From NCBI RefSeq assembly GCF_030296775.1, contig NZ_AP027742.1, positions 1 to 64,000 on the forward strand: a stretch of DNA of 64,000 bases, given 5' to 3'. Position 1 is the stretch's first letter. Each line of letters opens with the position of its first letter. A program made the translations under genes and the position numbers. Origin of the DNA: Claveliimonas bilis (lineage in GTDB: Bacteria > Bacillota > Clostridia > Lachnospirales > Lachnospiraceae). Shown one piece after another: positions 1 to 8,777 of this stretch. The notes under the pieces are model-generated. The model made no database searches, was not told the origin of the DNA, and saw only the letters and a list, made by a program, of their open reading frames with translations.

Positions 1-2
1 CT

Positions 3-746
3 CTTTTAAAAGAAGGCGGTTATCCGACAGACTATCTCGATCTTCATTATACCTGCCCCGACTGCCGCGATACCGGCTATATCGGCACACGGAAGTGCCA
101 TTGTTTTCAGAAAGCAGTGATCGACCTGCTCTATACGCAGTCCAATCTTCAGGGTATCCTGAAAAAGGAGAATTTTGACACCTGCTCTCTGGAATACTAT
201 TCGGGAAGCCACATTGATCCCCTGACAGGGCGTTCCTCTCTGGAAGCCATGCAGATTGCCCTTCGGTCCTGCCATGAATTTGTAGATACTTTTTCATCTG
301 AATTTCGGAATCTGCTTCTTTACGGCGATACGGGAGTCGGAAAATCTTTTCTCTCCCATTGCATCGCAAAAGAGCTGCTTGATCAATCTTTTTCCGTAAT
401 TTACTTTACAGCAGCCCGACTTTTTGATATCTTTGCTAAGAACACGTTTCACCGTGAAGAAGAAGCCGAGATGGATTATGAACACATTTACAACTGTGAT
501 CTGCTGATCATTGACGATCTGGGAACAGAAATGAGCAACCGCTTTACAGTATCACAGCTGTTTGTCTGCCTGAACGAAAGGATTTTGCGGCAGAAATCTA
601 CTCTGATCTCCACAAATCTTGCCCTGGAGGATCTGAAAAATATTTATTCGGAACGGATTTTTTCAAGAATTACCAGTTCTTATACCGTTCTTCGACTGAC
701 CGGTGACGATATTCGCATACAGAAAAAACTGATGAACAGAATATAA
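3..746 (+). CDS. DnaI/DnaC-like helicase loader ATPase (5' end outside window)
   Basis: AAA+ ATPase of the DnaC/DnaI type, which loads the replicative helicase. The frame is open from base 3 with no start codon, so the gene begins before the window; the GTG at 117 is internal. A cysteine cluster (CPDC then CHC, bases about 54-104) looks like the zinc-binding segment of DnaI-like loaders. Walker A is GDTGVGKS (about 323-348), Walker B is LLIIDDLGTE (about 502-531), and a sensor-1-like ISTNL follows. It ends 21 bp before prs, on the same strand. The family is clear; whether it is the main chromosomal loader cannot be settled without the N-terminus and upstream neighbours. Confidence 0.85.
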   Translation, partial: LLKEGGYPTDYLDLHYTCPDCRDTGYIGTRKCHCFQKAVIDLLYTQSNLQGILKKENFDTCSLEYYSGSHIDPLTGRSSLEAMQIALRSCHEFVDTFSSEFRNLLLYGDTGVGKSFLSHCIAKELLDQSFSVIYFTAARLFDIFAKNTFHREEEAEMDYEHIYNCDLLIIDDLGTEMSNRFTVSQLFVCLNERILRQKSTLISTNLALEDLKNIYSERIFSRITSSYTVLRLTGDDIRIQKKLMNRI

Positions 747-767
747 TTTTAGGAGGTACTGTAACTT

Positions 768-1952
768 ATGCTGCGCCGCACTGAACGAAACTTGGAAAAC
801 ATTCCCGTTGGAGCACTTGGGATCATTGCCCTTGACGGGTGCGAGGAAATGGGAAACCGGGTAAACGATTATCTGGTGAAATGGAGAAGAGAGGACGGAC
901 ATATCCACAAAAACGACGTCGTTTTCAGCGGGTATGAAAGAGATAATTATCTGATCAACGCAAAGGTTCCCCGCTTCGGATCCGGAGAAGCCAAGGGTAT
1001 CATCGGAGAATCCGTACGCGGAAAAGATATTTATCTTATGGTAGATGTCTGCAACTACAGCCTGACCTATTCTCTGTCCGGACACACAAACCACATGTCC
1101 CCGGACGATCACTTTCAGAATCTGAAAAGAATCATTGCCGCCATCGGAGGCAAGGGCCGGCGCCTTAACGTGATCATGCCTTTCCTTTACGAAAGCCGCC
1201 AGCACAAGAGAAGCAGCCGTGAATCCCTGGACTGCGCTCTCGCGCTTCAGGAACTGGTACGCATGGGCGTGGACAATATCATCACTTTCGACGCTCATGA
1301 TCCCCGTGTACAGAATGCGATCCCTTTAAGCGGATTTGAAACTGTCCGCCCGACTTATCAGTTTGTAAAGGGACTTCTGCGACATGTAAAAGATCTTCAG
1401 ATCGACAGCCAGCACATGATGGCCATCAGCCCTGATGAAGGAGCAACAGGACGCGCCGTGTATCTTGCCAACGTGCTGAACCTTGATATGGGTATGTTCT
1501 ACAAACGCCGTGATTACACCCGTATCGTAAACGGACGCAATCCGATTGTTGCCCACGAATTTCTGGGGTCTTCTGTGGAAGGAAAAGACGTCATCATTCT
1601 GGATGATATGATCTCCTCCGGAGACAGTATCCTGGATGTTGCCCGCCAGCTGAAACAGAGGAAGGCAAAACGGATTTATGCCGCTGCTACCTTCGGCTTA
1701 TTTACAAACGGTATGGAAAAATTTGACCAGGCCTATGAAGAAGGGATCATAAACGGAATCCTTACAACAAATCTTATTTACCAGACGCCTGAGCTTCTTT
1801 CCCGTCCGTACTATATCAACTGTGATATGAGCAAGTATATTGCGCTTATGATCGATACGCTGAACCACGACGGTTCTATCAGCAGCATTCTGAATCCTGT
1901 TGACCGCATCCAGAATGTTGTCGACAAATACCGCCGCGGCGAAGAAATCTAA
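768..1952 (+). CDS. prs: Ribose-phosphate pyrophosphokinase (PRPP synthetase), long form
   Basis: Makes PRPP from ribose-5-phosphate and ATP for nucleotide, histidine and tryptophan synthesis. The PRPP loop is VIILDDMISSGDSIL (residues about 270-284); a conserved DEGATGRAV segment and TFDAHDP near residue 170 also fit the family. At 394 residues it is about 80 longer than the classical enzyme, with an N-terminal extension and insertions. The start is supported by AGGAGG at 751-756 ahead of the ATG. A strong hairpin terminator follows at 1988. It probably shares a transcript with the upstream helicase loader (21-bp gap). Confidence 0.88.
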   Translation: MLRRTERNLENIPVGALGIIALDGCEEMGNRVNDYLVKWRREDGHIHKNDVVFSGYERDNYLINAKVPRFGSGEAKGIIGESVRGKDIYLMVDVCNYSLTYSLSGHTNHMSPDDHFQNLKRIIAAIGGKGRRLNVIMPFLYESRQHKRSSRESLDCALALQELVRMGVDNIITFDAHDPRVQNAIPLSGFETVRPTYQFVKGLLRHVKDLQIDSQHMMAISPDEGATGRAVYLANVLNLDMGMFYKRRDYTRIVNGRNPIVAHEFLGSSVEGKDVIILDDMISSGDSILDVARQLKQRKAKRIYAAATFGLFTNGMEKFDQAYEEGIINGILTTNLIYQTPELLSRPYYINCDMSKYIALMIDTLNHDGSISSILNPVDRIQNVVDKYRRGEEI

Positions 1953-1965
1953 TATTTAAAATATA

Positions 1966-3234
1966 TTATTTTTTCTGAAGCTTTTTAGGGTGAGTGTACA
2001 CACTTTGTATGCTCACTCTTTTTTGATTATATCCATCCAGGAAACTGCCGATCTTTCTGACCGCATCAGAAAGCACCTCTTTGTCCGGCAGCATGACGAT
2101 CCGGAAATGATCAGGAGCATTCCAGTCAAACCCGCTTCCCGGAACGAGAAGGATATTTGTTGCATACAGAAGGTCCCTGGCAAATTTCTTATCATCTGTG
2201 ATCTGGAATTTCCGGATATCCAATTTGGGAAAAATGTAAAACGCACCGCTGTTTTTTACAAAGGAAAGTCCGTTGATCTTTTTCAACTCATCTATTGTAG
2301 CTTTCCGCTGCTCATAAATCCTCCCGCCCGGTCTTACCATAGCTGCCGGAGTTTCCATATCCTCAAGGGCAGCCGGAATTACCATCTGACCCAATGTATT
2401 CGCGCATAGCCGCATAGAGGTAAGCTTAACGACTCCCTTCCTATATTCTTCTGTCAAATGGCGGGGGCCGCTTATCACCATCCAGCCGCAGCGGTATCCG
2501 CAGAGACAGTGGGATTTTGACAATCCATTCATAGTAACTACCGGAATATCTTCCGCCAGAGAAGCCAGGGAAATATGGGTGAGATCATCCATCACCAATC
2601 TGTCGTAAATCTCATCTACAAAGAGGATCAGATGAAATTCCCTTGCGATCTGGGCCAGCTGCCTTAAGACTTCTTCCGGATAAAGCGCTCCGGTAGGATT
2701 GTTAGGATTGATCACAACTAAAGCTTTTGTTTTCGGCGTGATCTTTGAGCGAATATCAGCCATGTCCGGATACCATTTTGACTGCTCATCACACAGATAG
2801 AAAACCGGCTTTCCGCCTGCCAGGTACACCGAATTTCCCCACAGTGAATAGCTGGGAGCCGGCACAAGCACTTCATCATTGTCATTCAGAAGAGGCGGCA
2901 GTGCAAAGGATACCACCTCGCTGACTCCATTTCCGATAAAGACATCCTCCGGTGTAATTCCTTTGATTCCCTTCTTCCTTTCATATTCACAGATCGCTTC
3001 CCGGGATTTCTTCATTCCCTGAAAATCACAATATCCCACTCCCTCTTCCAGATGTCCGGTCAGAGCGTTTTTAATGCTTTCCGGAAGCCCAAAGCCAAAA
3101 GCGGCCGGATTTCCCGTATTGAGTTTCAGCACCGGGATACCTTCCTCCTGCATTTTCATTGCTTCCACAAAAAGCGGGCCTCTGATATCGGAATGTACGT
3201 TGCTCATCTTTTCTGCCATTTTATAATTTTCCAT
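1966..3234 (-). CDS. PLP-dependent aminotransferase, class I/II
   Basis: A fold-type I aminotransferase of the AspC/AlaT-like group (about 422 residues), which moves amino groups between amino acids and 2-oxo acids through PLP. Visible motifs are NPNNPTGALY, a DEIYDRL segment, and the PLP-lysine region NGLSKSHCLCGYRCGW. An in-frame ATG lies 42 bases upstream, but the ATG at 3234 is preceded by GGAGG at a 7-base spacing and begins a normal family N-terminus, so I place the start there. It is divergent from a LysR regulator across about 170 bp. The last 20 or so residues are encoded through the prs terminator hairpin. Substrate not determined; alanine or aspartate is most likely. Confidence 0.85.
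   Translation of the reverse strand: MENYKMAEKMSNVHSDIRGPLFVEAMKMQEEGIPVLKLNTGNPAAFGFGLPESIKNALTGHLEEGVGYCDFQGMKKSREAICEYERKKGIKGITPEDVFIGNGVSEVVSFALPPLLNDNDEVLVPAPSYSLWGNSVYLAGGKPVFYLCDEQSKWYPDMADIRSKITPKTKALVVINPNNPTGALYPEEVLRQLAQIAREFHLILFVDEIYDRLVMDDLTHISLASLAEDIPVVTMNGLSKSHCLCGYRCGWMVISGPRHLTEEYRKGVVKLTSMRLCANTLGQMVIPAALEDMETPAAMVRPGGRIYEQRKATIDELKKINGLSFVKNSGAFYIFPKLDIRKFQITDDKKFARDLLYATNILLVPGSGFDWNAPDHFRIVMLPDKEVLSDAVRKIGSFLDGYNQKRVSIQSVYTHPKKLQKK
1988..2024 (+). terminator. Rho-independent terminator after prs
   Basis: A 12-bp stem (1988-1999 with 2007-2018, three G-U pairs), a 7-nt loop and six T's. It lies inside the 3' coding end of the convergent aminotransferase gene, so the hairpin also encodes part of that protein's tail. 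Confidence 0.85.
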
Positions 3235-3293
3235 AATACTGCCTCCTATGTATGATCCACTTTTTTGTCCGAACAAACTTTTTATTTGCCTTT

Positions 3294-3322
3294 ATTATAT
3301 AAACCCGCTATAATATATTCAA
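3294..3322 (-). promoter_or_regulatory. Sigma-A-type promoter for the aminotransferase
   Basis: On the minus strand: TTGAAT (3322-3317), a 17-bp spacer, TATAAT (3299-3294). Downstream of the expected start lies a dyad, TTTGT-CCGA-ACAAA (3264-3277), which could be an operator. The divergent LysR gene makes reciprocal control plausible, but no regulator site is proven. Confidence 0.7.
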
Positions 3323-3403
3323 ATATCTATAATTATATATATGTTATATAGTTTTGACTATAATATCAGCATCGTTTTGCCGTGGATCCCAAAGGAGGAC
3401 GGA

Positions 3404-4393
3404 ATGTTTACCTGGAAAAAGTATGTGTACGAAGTGTACCGCGAAAGAAGTTTTACAAAAGCGGCGCAGAATCTCTATATCAGTCAGCCATCCTTAAGCG
3501 CCCGCATCCGAAAGATAGAAGAGAGTATCGGTGTGCCTCTGTTTGACCGCAGCACCTCGCCCCTGCAGCTGACAGAAGCCGGCAAGGTCTATATCGAAGC
3601 AGCGGAAGAAATTTTTAAGATCGAACAACGTGTGGAAAATGATATGAATCATTTGAACAATCTGGAAACCGGACATTTATCCCTGGGCGGAAGCAACCTT
3701 TTCTCCGCCTACATCCTGCCCCCGCTTGTAACAAAATTCAAGCAGCGGTTCCCTCATGTGAATATCCGGCTGACGGAAGGAAACACAGCACAGCTGGAAG
3801 AACTTCTCGGCAACAACTCCCTGGATTTCGTAATTGACAACTATCACTATGACCACCTTTTATATGACCGGGAATTATACTGCAGTGAAAACATCCTTCT
3901 GGCTGTCCCGAAAAATGCCAATATAAATAGAGAGCTGTCCAGATATCAGCTCTCCTATGATGATGTGAAAAATCAGACATATCTCCGCCCGGAACATCCG
4001 GCAGTTCCTCTCAAGGCTTTCTCGGATCTGCCTTTTATTATGCTTTCTCCCGGCAACGACACAAGAAGCCGCGGTGAACGTTTATGCCAGAAAGCAGGCT
4101 TTTCACCAAATATCATTCTGGAGCTTGAGCAGCAGTCCACTGCATATATGGCGGCTTCTACCCAGCTTGGGGCAACCTTTATCAGCGATATACTGGTCCG
4201 TCAGCTTCCCTCTTTTGAAACATTAGTCTACTATAAGCTGGAAGGCGATGCCGCCAGACGGCAAGTGTATTTTTATTATAAAACCCACAAATTTAAGACT
4301 CGGGTCATGGAAGAATTCATTACGTTAATACATGAACAGAATGATCGATCCTCTCATGTTGCAGGATCTCTTCCTCCCGTTTCTGGCAGGTAA
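3404..4393 (+). CDS. LysR-family transcriptional regulator
   Basis: N-terminal winged helix-turn-helix typical of LysR (TKAAQNLYISQPSLSARI, residues about 18-35), then a substrate-binding domain; about 329 residues. I chose the ATG at 3404 because AAAGGAGG sits five bases upstream and the HTH then begins at the normal distance; a longer in-frame start at 3341 has no ribosome-binding site. It is divergent from the aminotransferase, so that gene is its likeliest target. Its 3' end overlaps the convergent yhaN gene by 74 bp, and no terminator separates them. The inducer is unknown. Confidence 0.85.
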   Translation: MFTWKKYVYEVYRERSFTKAAQNLYISQPSLSARIRKIEESIGVPLFDRSTSPLQLTEAGKVYIEAAEEIFKIEQRVENDMNHLNNLETGHLSLGGSNLFSAYILPPLVTKFKQRFPHVNIRLTEGNTAQLEELLGNNSLDFVIDNYHYDHLLYDRELYCSENILLAVPKNANINRELSRYQLSYDDVKNQTYLRPEHPAVPLKAFSDLPFIMLSPGNDTRSRGERLCQKAGFSPNIILELEQQSTAYMAASTQLGATFISDILVRQLPSFETLVYYKLEGDAARRQVYFYYKTHKFKTRVMEEFITLIHEQNDRSSHVAGSLPPVSGR

Positions 4394-5864
4394 AGATCAG
4401 AATCTGCCTGTCCTGCCGCGCCAGCCATTGCAGTGTATTTTTCAGACGGCTTTCATCATAAAAAGCGAAGGTATCATCTAAAACCACCGGGTATACTTCT
4501 TCATACAGCAGATTTGCCGCCGACATCCTGAGCGCAAAATAGACCTGCTCCAGTGTGCCCGCGCTGACATGTTCTGCCGGGATTTTTCTTCCTTCACACA
4601 GAAAACTTAAGCGCAGATCTTCTTCCGTGATCAGTCTTGTATATTTTCCGCCCGTCACGCTGCTTATCACATCAGACGCTGTGCGGTTCAGATCCTGCTG
4701 AAGCTGTCCCTGCATCTTACCGGACACTTCCAACAGCCGCTGGGAAGCCAGCAAGACAGCTGCCTTTTTTTCTTCCAGTCTCTTATAAGACTGGTCAAAT
4801 TCCTCCAGTTCGGCCAGCTGTTCCTGAAGATTTTCATACTGGATACGCTTTTCTTCTTTCTCATTAAAAAACAACGTCCTCTCCCAGAGGAGCTTCTCAC
4901 GGGAAGACAGCTCTTCTTCAGGTGTGATCTCTTCCAGCATAAGCTCCGGAGGGGTTTTCTGCCTTTTCTTCCCTTCTTTCAGACGATTCCAACTGTAAAT
5001 TCCGCCGATCAGTGCAATAATGATTGCCACCAGATAGTTCCATGGCCGTGCGATCAGCACGAAAGCCCCTACTATGACAAGTAAAATCCCCGCCACTTCC
5101 AGAGGATGGATCCTCCATTTGTTCGGGCGGATATCATCCAGGACACGGCGGTTTTCTTTTTCCTTCTCTTCCGCTTCTTTTCTCTCCAGCGCTTCATCTA
5201 TCCGCTCCAGTTCTTCATCCAGTCGGTGCACATCCCGCCATATGTAGGAAGATTCCTGTTCCAGCTTTTCCCTTTGTCTCTGCTTTTTCTCCAGCTTCTC
5301 CTTCATCTGACGATCCAGCTGTTTCTTCTGTTCGTCCAGGGCATTCCTTGCCGCTGTTAAATTGAGCTCGCTGTCGCCTGTCACATAATAATTCGTAGCA
5401 TAATCTTTCAGGCGGGCCGCCAGATTCCGGCCTGTACGCGCCCCTGCCTGCCCTATATACAGCGTATCCGAATATCCTTCCGGATCAAGTTCCGGAAGCA
5501 GCATCATAAGATCGCCCTGTTCCAACGAAAATTCTTCTCCGTCATCAAGACAGACAAGGGACGCCCGTTTGGAATATTTATCAAAGCTCCTCTCCAGGTG
5601 AAACCGCTTTTTCCCGCACTCAAATTCCATTGCCCCTGCATAATATCCCGGATTTTCCCACGGCTCATAGCGGGAAAATGTATCATTTGCTGCCGCCCTT
5701 CCCCGGCCTCTCTCCATACCAAAAAGCATACTCTTGATAAATGTGTGAATCGTTGTCTTTCCCGACTCATTTTCTCCGTAAAAGAGCTGTATCCCATCAT
5801 TAAGCTCCAGGACCTCGTTCTGAAATTTTCCAAAATTTTGCAGCTCCAGCTTAAGAATCTTCAT
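4320..5864 (-). CDS. yhaN: YhaN-like SMC/Rad50-type ATPase
   Basis: An ABC-type DNA-repair ATPase that partners a YhaO/SbcD nuclease. The N-terminus is the family's MKILKLELQNFGKF, followed by Walker A GENESGKTT (residues about 30-38). Coiled coil surrounds two hydrophobic segments (about 255-295), as in Gram-positive YhaN, which suggests membrane attachment. The signature-like region SAGTLEQVYFALRM and Walker B VVLDDTFAFYDE are near the C-terminus. At 514 residues it is shorter than typical YhaN, with reduced coiled coil. It starts 14 bp inside the yhaO end, indicating coupled translation. Confidence 0.8.
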   Translation of the reverse strand: MKILKLELQNFGKFQNEVLELNDGIQLFYGENESGKTTIHTFIKSMLFGMERGRGRAAANDTFSRYEPWENPGYYAGAMEFECGKKRFHLERSFDKYSKRASLVCLDDGEEFSLEQGDLMMLLPELDPEGYSDTLYIGQAGARTGRNLAARLKDYATNYYVTGDSELNLTAARNALDEQKKQLDRQMKEKLEKKQRQREKLEQESSYIWRDVHRLDEELERIDEALERKEAEEKEKENRRVLDDIRPNKWRIHPLEVAGILLVIVGAFVLIARPWNYLVAIIIALIGGIYSWNRLKEGKKRQKTPPELMLEEITPEEELSSREKLLWERTLFFNEKEEKRIQYENLQEQLAELEEFDQSYKRLEEKKAAVLLASQRLLEVSGKMQGQLQQDLNRTASDVISSVTGGKYTRLITEEDLRLSFLCEGRKIPAEHVSAGTLEQVYFALRMSAANLLYEEVYPVVLDDTFAFYDESRLKNTLQWLARQDRQILIFTCQKREEEILQHERIDHSVHVLT

Positions 5865-6921
5865 AACTCTCCCCTTTTGTCTCCATCAGCGCAAGTACCC
5901 CGGCACACAGCGCTTCATATTCCATACTGTCTTTTTCAGCATTTGCAAAGCTTGCGATATAACTTCCCAGCAAATTGTCCTTATTTTTTTCATATAGTTT
6001 TTCAAAGTCATAAGCCGGCTTTGTCTCATCTGTAATTTCTGCAATATTTCCATATACATCCATCTGAGTCAGGTCAAACCGGATCTCCGGATCACGATAT
6101 CCTTTTAAAAGAAACTTATAAATGTTCTCTTTCCCGTTTTCTTCTATGGTTTTCTGAATCACGTTTCTTAAAGAAAATCCACTCATTTCCACCTTCACAT
6201 TCAAAGCAAGATGAACATATTCCCTCGTTGCAAACGGGACAAATGTAAAGCGGCACCCCTCTTTTGTTATCTCCCCTCTGATATATCCATGCTTTCCCGT
6301 ATCATTGATATCCGTAGGTTCCAGCGCTCCTGCATAAGCCGCTTTTCCCGGAATCAGACACGTTGGCTTGTGAATATGGCCAAGGGCCGTGTAGTCATAG
6401 CCTAATTTTTCTATCTTAGCCTTGTCAATGGGAAGATGCTCTTTATCCCCTCCATGGAGCAAAAGGATCTCATAATCCATTTCTCCCGAAGGCAAAGCTT
6501 TGTCATACAATGTTTCCGTAATCTTGCGCTCATGATAACTGCATCCGCAGACAGATGTTTTCAGCTTGGGAATCTGAACTTCAGATGGCTCCTTTCCTGC
6601 CAGCATATGAACATTCGGTTCCCAGTCAAAACGTCCGTAGTAAGCTCCCGGCTTGATATAATCATGGTTGCCGGCGATCATTACCACTTCTGTATAGGAG
6701 AGGGAGCCAAACATGTCGTTCACCTCTTTCAGTTCCCTTAAAAGCGGCTGCCGGTGAAAGAGGTCGCCGGCAATCAGGAGAAGATCTGTTTTCTCCTCCT
6801 CACATATCATGATTATCTTTCGAAATGTCTCCCAGATTTCGGTGTCCCGCTTTTCGCTGTAAGCCTTTCCTGCCTCTGGACGAACTCCTAAATGTACGTC
6901 TGCGATGTGAATGAATTTCAA
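5851..6921 (-). CDS. yhaO: YhaO-like DNA exonuclease, SbcD/Mre11-type metallophosphoesterase
   Basis: A calcineurin-like nuclease with the phosphoesterase motifs IADVHLG, LLIAGDLFH, AGNHD and GHIH; it should act with YhaN in end processing or repair. The natural N-terminus is LKFIHIADVH, read from a TTG at 6921 with GGAGG upstream. A longer ATG frame begins at 7014, but its added residues are low-complexity Lys/Arg and not family-like. With the TTG start the gene overlaps the kinase gene upstream by 122 bp in another frame, an unusually long overlap. Confidence 0.8.
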   Translation of the reverse strand: MKFIHIADVHLGVRPEAGKAYSEKRDTEIWETFRKIIMICEEEKTDLLLIAGDLFHRQPLLRELKEVNDMFGSLSYTEVVMIAGNHDYIKPGAYYGRFDWEPNVHMLAGKEPSEVQIPKLKTSVCGCSYHERKITETLYDKALPSGEMDYEILLLHGGDKEHLPIDKAKIEKLGYDYTALGHIHKPTCLIPGKAAYAGALEPTDINDTGKHGYIRGEITKEGCRFTFVPFATREYVHLALNVKVEMSGFSLRNVIQKTIEENGKENIYKFLLKGYRDPEIRFDLTQMDVYGNIAEITDETKPAYDFEKLYEKNKDNLLGSYIASFANAEKDSMEYEALCAGVLALMETKGESYEDS

Positions 6922-8065
6922 TTTCTTCTTTCTCCTCCTGCTTGTTTCTGGATGGAAGCAGCACAATAAATTGTGTTTGTTCATCGTCACTCTTTGCCAT
7001 GATCCTGCCTCCATGGAGTTCTACGATTTCTTTGGCAATGGCAAGCCCCAAGCCTGCCCCTCCTGTTTCACTGGATCTGGAATCATCCAGCCGGTAGAAT
7101 TTTTCAAATATTGTCTGCAGCTTTGTGCCTGGAATCCGTTCCCCCTGATTGGAAAAAATGATCTCAATATCATTTTTCTTCTTATGCGCCTCTATACGGA
7201 TTTTTGTTCCTGCATAGCAGTAGGCAATTGCATTTCTTAAAATATTATCAAATACCCGGGCAAGCTTGTCCGGATCTCCATATATATTCAGATTGTCCTC
7301 TGCCTCTACTTCGCAGGTCAGATCCTTTTCCTGCAGGACCGCATAGAGTTCATCCGCAATCTGTTCCAGCATCATGGATAGATTTACTTCTACCGGCTCC
7401 AGCTCAATATCCTGGAGATTAAATTTTGTAATATCAAAAAATTCGTTGATCAGTTCTCCCAGACGAATCGCTTTTTCCAGAGAAATATGGGTATATTTTT
7501 CTCTTTCCTCCCGGGGCATATCAGGATGCGCCTCCAGCATAGCAAGATAAGCCACAATGGATGTAAGGGGTGTTTTCAGATCGTGGGCAAGAAACAAAAC
7601 CAGGTCATTCTTCTTCTTTTCTCCTTCAATTGCTTCCAATTCCTGACGCTTCAGCGTCGCCTTGATTTCATTGAGACGGATCTCAATAGGTTTAAGCTCC
7701 GTGATCAGATGGATCGGCTCTGTAGATTCTGAAATAATGTTTTCAATTCCATCCCCTACCTGATCCAGGTATTTCGTCATCTTTGACAGCGCCACATAAA
7801 AGAAAAGCGCAAAAAGAAGAAGGAAGCCCAGGATCATAAAAAATACCTTATTATCTCCCAACAGACGCCAATATAAATCAATGGCGGTCTGTTCTTCCAC
7901 ATCAAATGCGACCAGCACCTTTACAAACGTCGTTGCAAAGCTGTCATTGTACACGCCGTCGATCACATAATTCAGAAGAAAGCCGCCAACTAATACAGTC
8001 AGCGCCGTTACAAGCACTGTCTGAAGCAGAATACTGAATTTTAATTTACGATAATTATTCTTCAA
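6800..8065 (-). CDS. Sensor histidine kinase, VanS-like
   Basis: A membrane sensor kinase of 421 residues: TM1 (about 12-33), a short external loop, TM2 (about 73-95), a HisKA domain with phospho-acceptor His in FLAHDLKTPLTSI, N box DNILRNAIAY and G boxes GGAGLGLAIAKEI. It resembles VanS-type kinases. The family domain ends near residue 375; the remaining 45 or so residues are basic, of unknown meaning, and run into yhaO coding sequence. It overlaps its response regulator by 11 bp. No D-Ala-D-Lac or D-Ala-D-Ser ligase genes are nearby, so a resistance role is not supported. Confidence 0.88.
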   Translation of the reverse strand: MKNNYRKLKFSILLQTVLVTALTVLVGGFLLNYVIDGVYNDSFATTFVKVLVAFDVEEQTAIDLYWRLLGDNKVFFMILGFLLLFALFFYVALSKMTKYLDQVGDGIENIISESTEPIHLITELKPIEIRLNEIKATLKRQELEAIEGEKKKNDLVLFLAHDLKTPLTSIVAYLAMLEAHPDMPREEREKYTHISLEKAIRLGELINEFFDITKFNLQDIELEPVEVNLSMMLEQIADELYAVLQEKDLTCEVEAEDNLNIYGDPDKLARVFDNILRNAIAYCYAGTKIRIEAHKKKNDIEIIFSNQGERIPGTKLQTIFEKFYRLDDSRSSETGGAGLGLAIAKEIVELHGGRIMAKSDDEQTQFIVLLPSRNKQEEKEEIEIHSHRRRTFRSSSRGRKGLQRKAGHRNLGDISKDNHDM

Positions 8066-8750
8066 CTTTATAACCTACTCCCCATACTGTCTTGATAAAG
8101 TCTGAAGTTCCGGTCGGTACACTCATTTTCTCCCGCAGGTGACGGATATGTACCATAACCGTATTGTTGCTGTTTTTATAATACTGCTCATGCCATACTT
8201 TCTCAAAAAGTTCCTCTGAGCTGATCACCTTTCCCCTGTTCTCACACAGAAGCCACAAAATATCAAACTCAATGGGAGTCAGAGTAAGCGGCACTTCATT
8301 ATAAACACATTCATGGGAAGTCCGGTTCAGCACAAGTCCGCCGAAATCTATAATGTCTCCCTGTTCCTTGCCTCCGTCGTTATACTGTGTATAACGCCTA
8401 AGCTGTGCTTTCACGCGGGCGATCAGCTCCAGCGGGTTAAAAGGCTTGGGGATATAGTCATCCGCTCCCATAGTCAGTCCGGTGATCTTGTCCATATACT
8501 CTGTTTTCGCCGTCAACATGATCACCGGAAATGTATATTTCTCCCGGATCCTTTTCAGGATCTCAAAACCGTCGATATCCGGAAGCATGACATCCAGAAT
8601 AGCCAGATCGATCTTCTTTTCAAAAATGCAGTCCAGCGCATCCTGCCCAGTGTAAAACTTGTACACCGTATACTGGTCATTTTGCAGATATAATTCAATT
8701 ACATCCGCAATTTCCCGCTCATCATCCACTACTAATATATTCATACTCAT
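8055..8750 (-). CDS. Response regulator, OmpR/VanR-like
   Basis: A receiver domain (acidic pocket VVDDER, phospho-acceptor Asp in LAILDVMLPD, Lys in IPKPF) followed by an OmpR-type winged helix ending TVWGVGYKVEE; 231 residues. GAAGGAGG precedes the start. It lies 27 bp downstream of asnS with no visible terminator and overlaps the kinase, so asnS, regulator, kinase, yhaO and yhaN may share a transcript. Closest in style to VanR regulators; target genes unknown. Confidence 0.9.
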   Translation of the reverse strand: MSMNILVVDDEREIADVIELYLQNDQYTVYKFYTGQDALDCIFEKKIDLAILDVMLPDIDGFEILKRIREKYTFPVIMLTAKTEYMDKITGLTMGADDYIPKPFNPLELIARVKAQLRRYTQYNDGGKEQGDIIDFGGLVLNRTSHECVYNEVPLTLTPIEFDILWLLCENRGKVISSEELFEKVWHEQYYKNSNNTVMVHIRHLREKMSVPTGTSDFIKTVWGVGYKVEE

Positions 8751-8777
8751 ACGAACCTCCTTCGGCTCTGTCCCTCT

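Noticed and set aside
117-746. GTG at 117 as the start of the helicase loader
   Set aside because: The frame is open from base 3 and the cysteine motif upstream of 117 belongs to the protein, so the real start is outside the window.
6800-8750. Vancomycin resistance operon
   Set aside because: Only regulator and kinase resemble VanRS; no ligase, dehydrogenase, racemase or dipeptidase genes are near.
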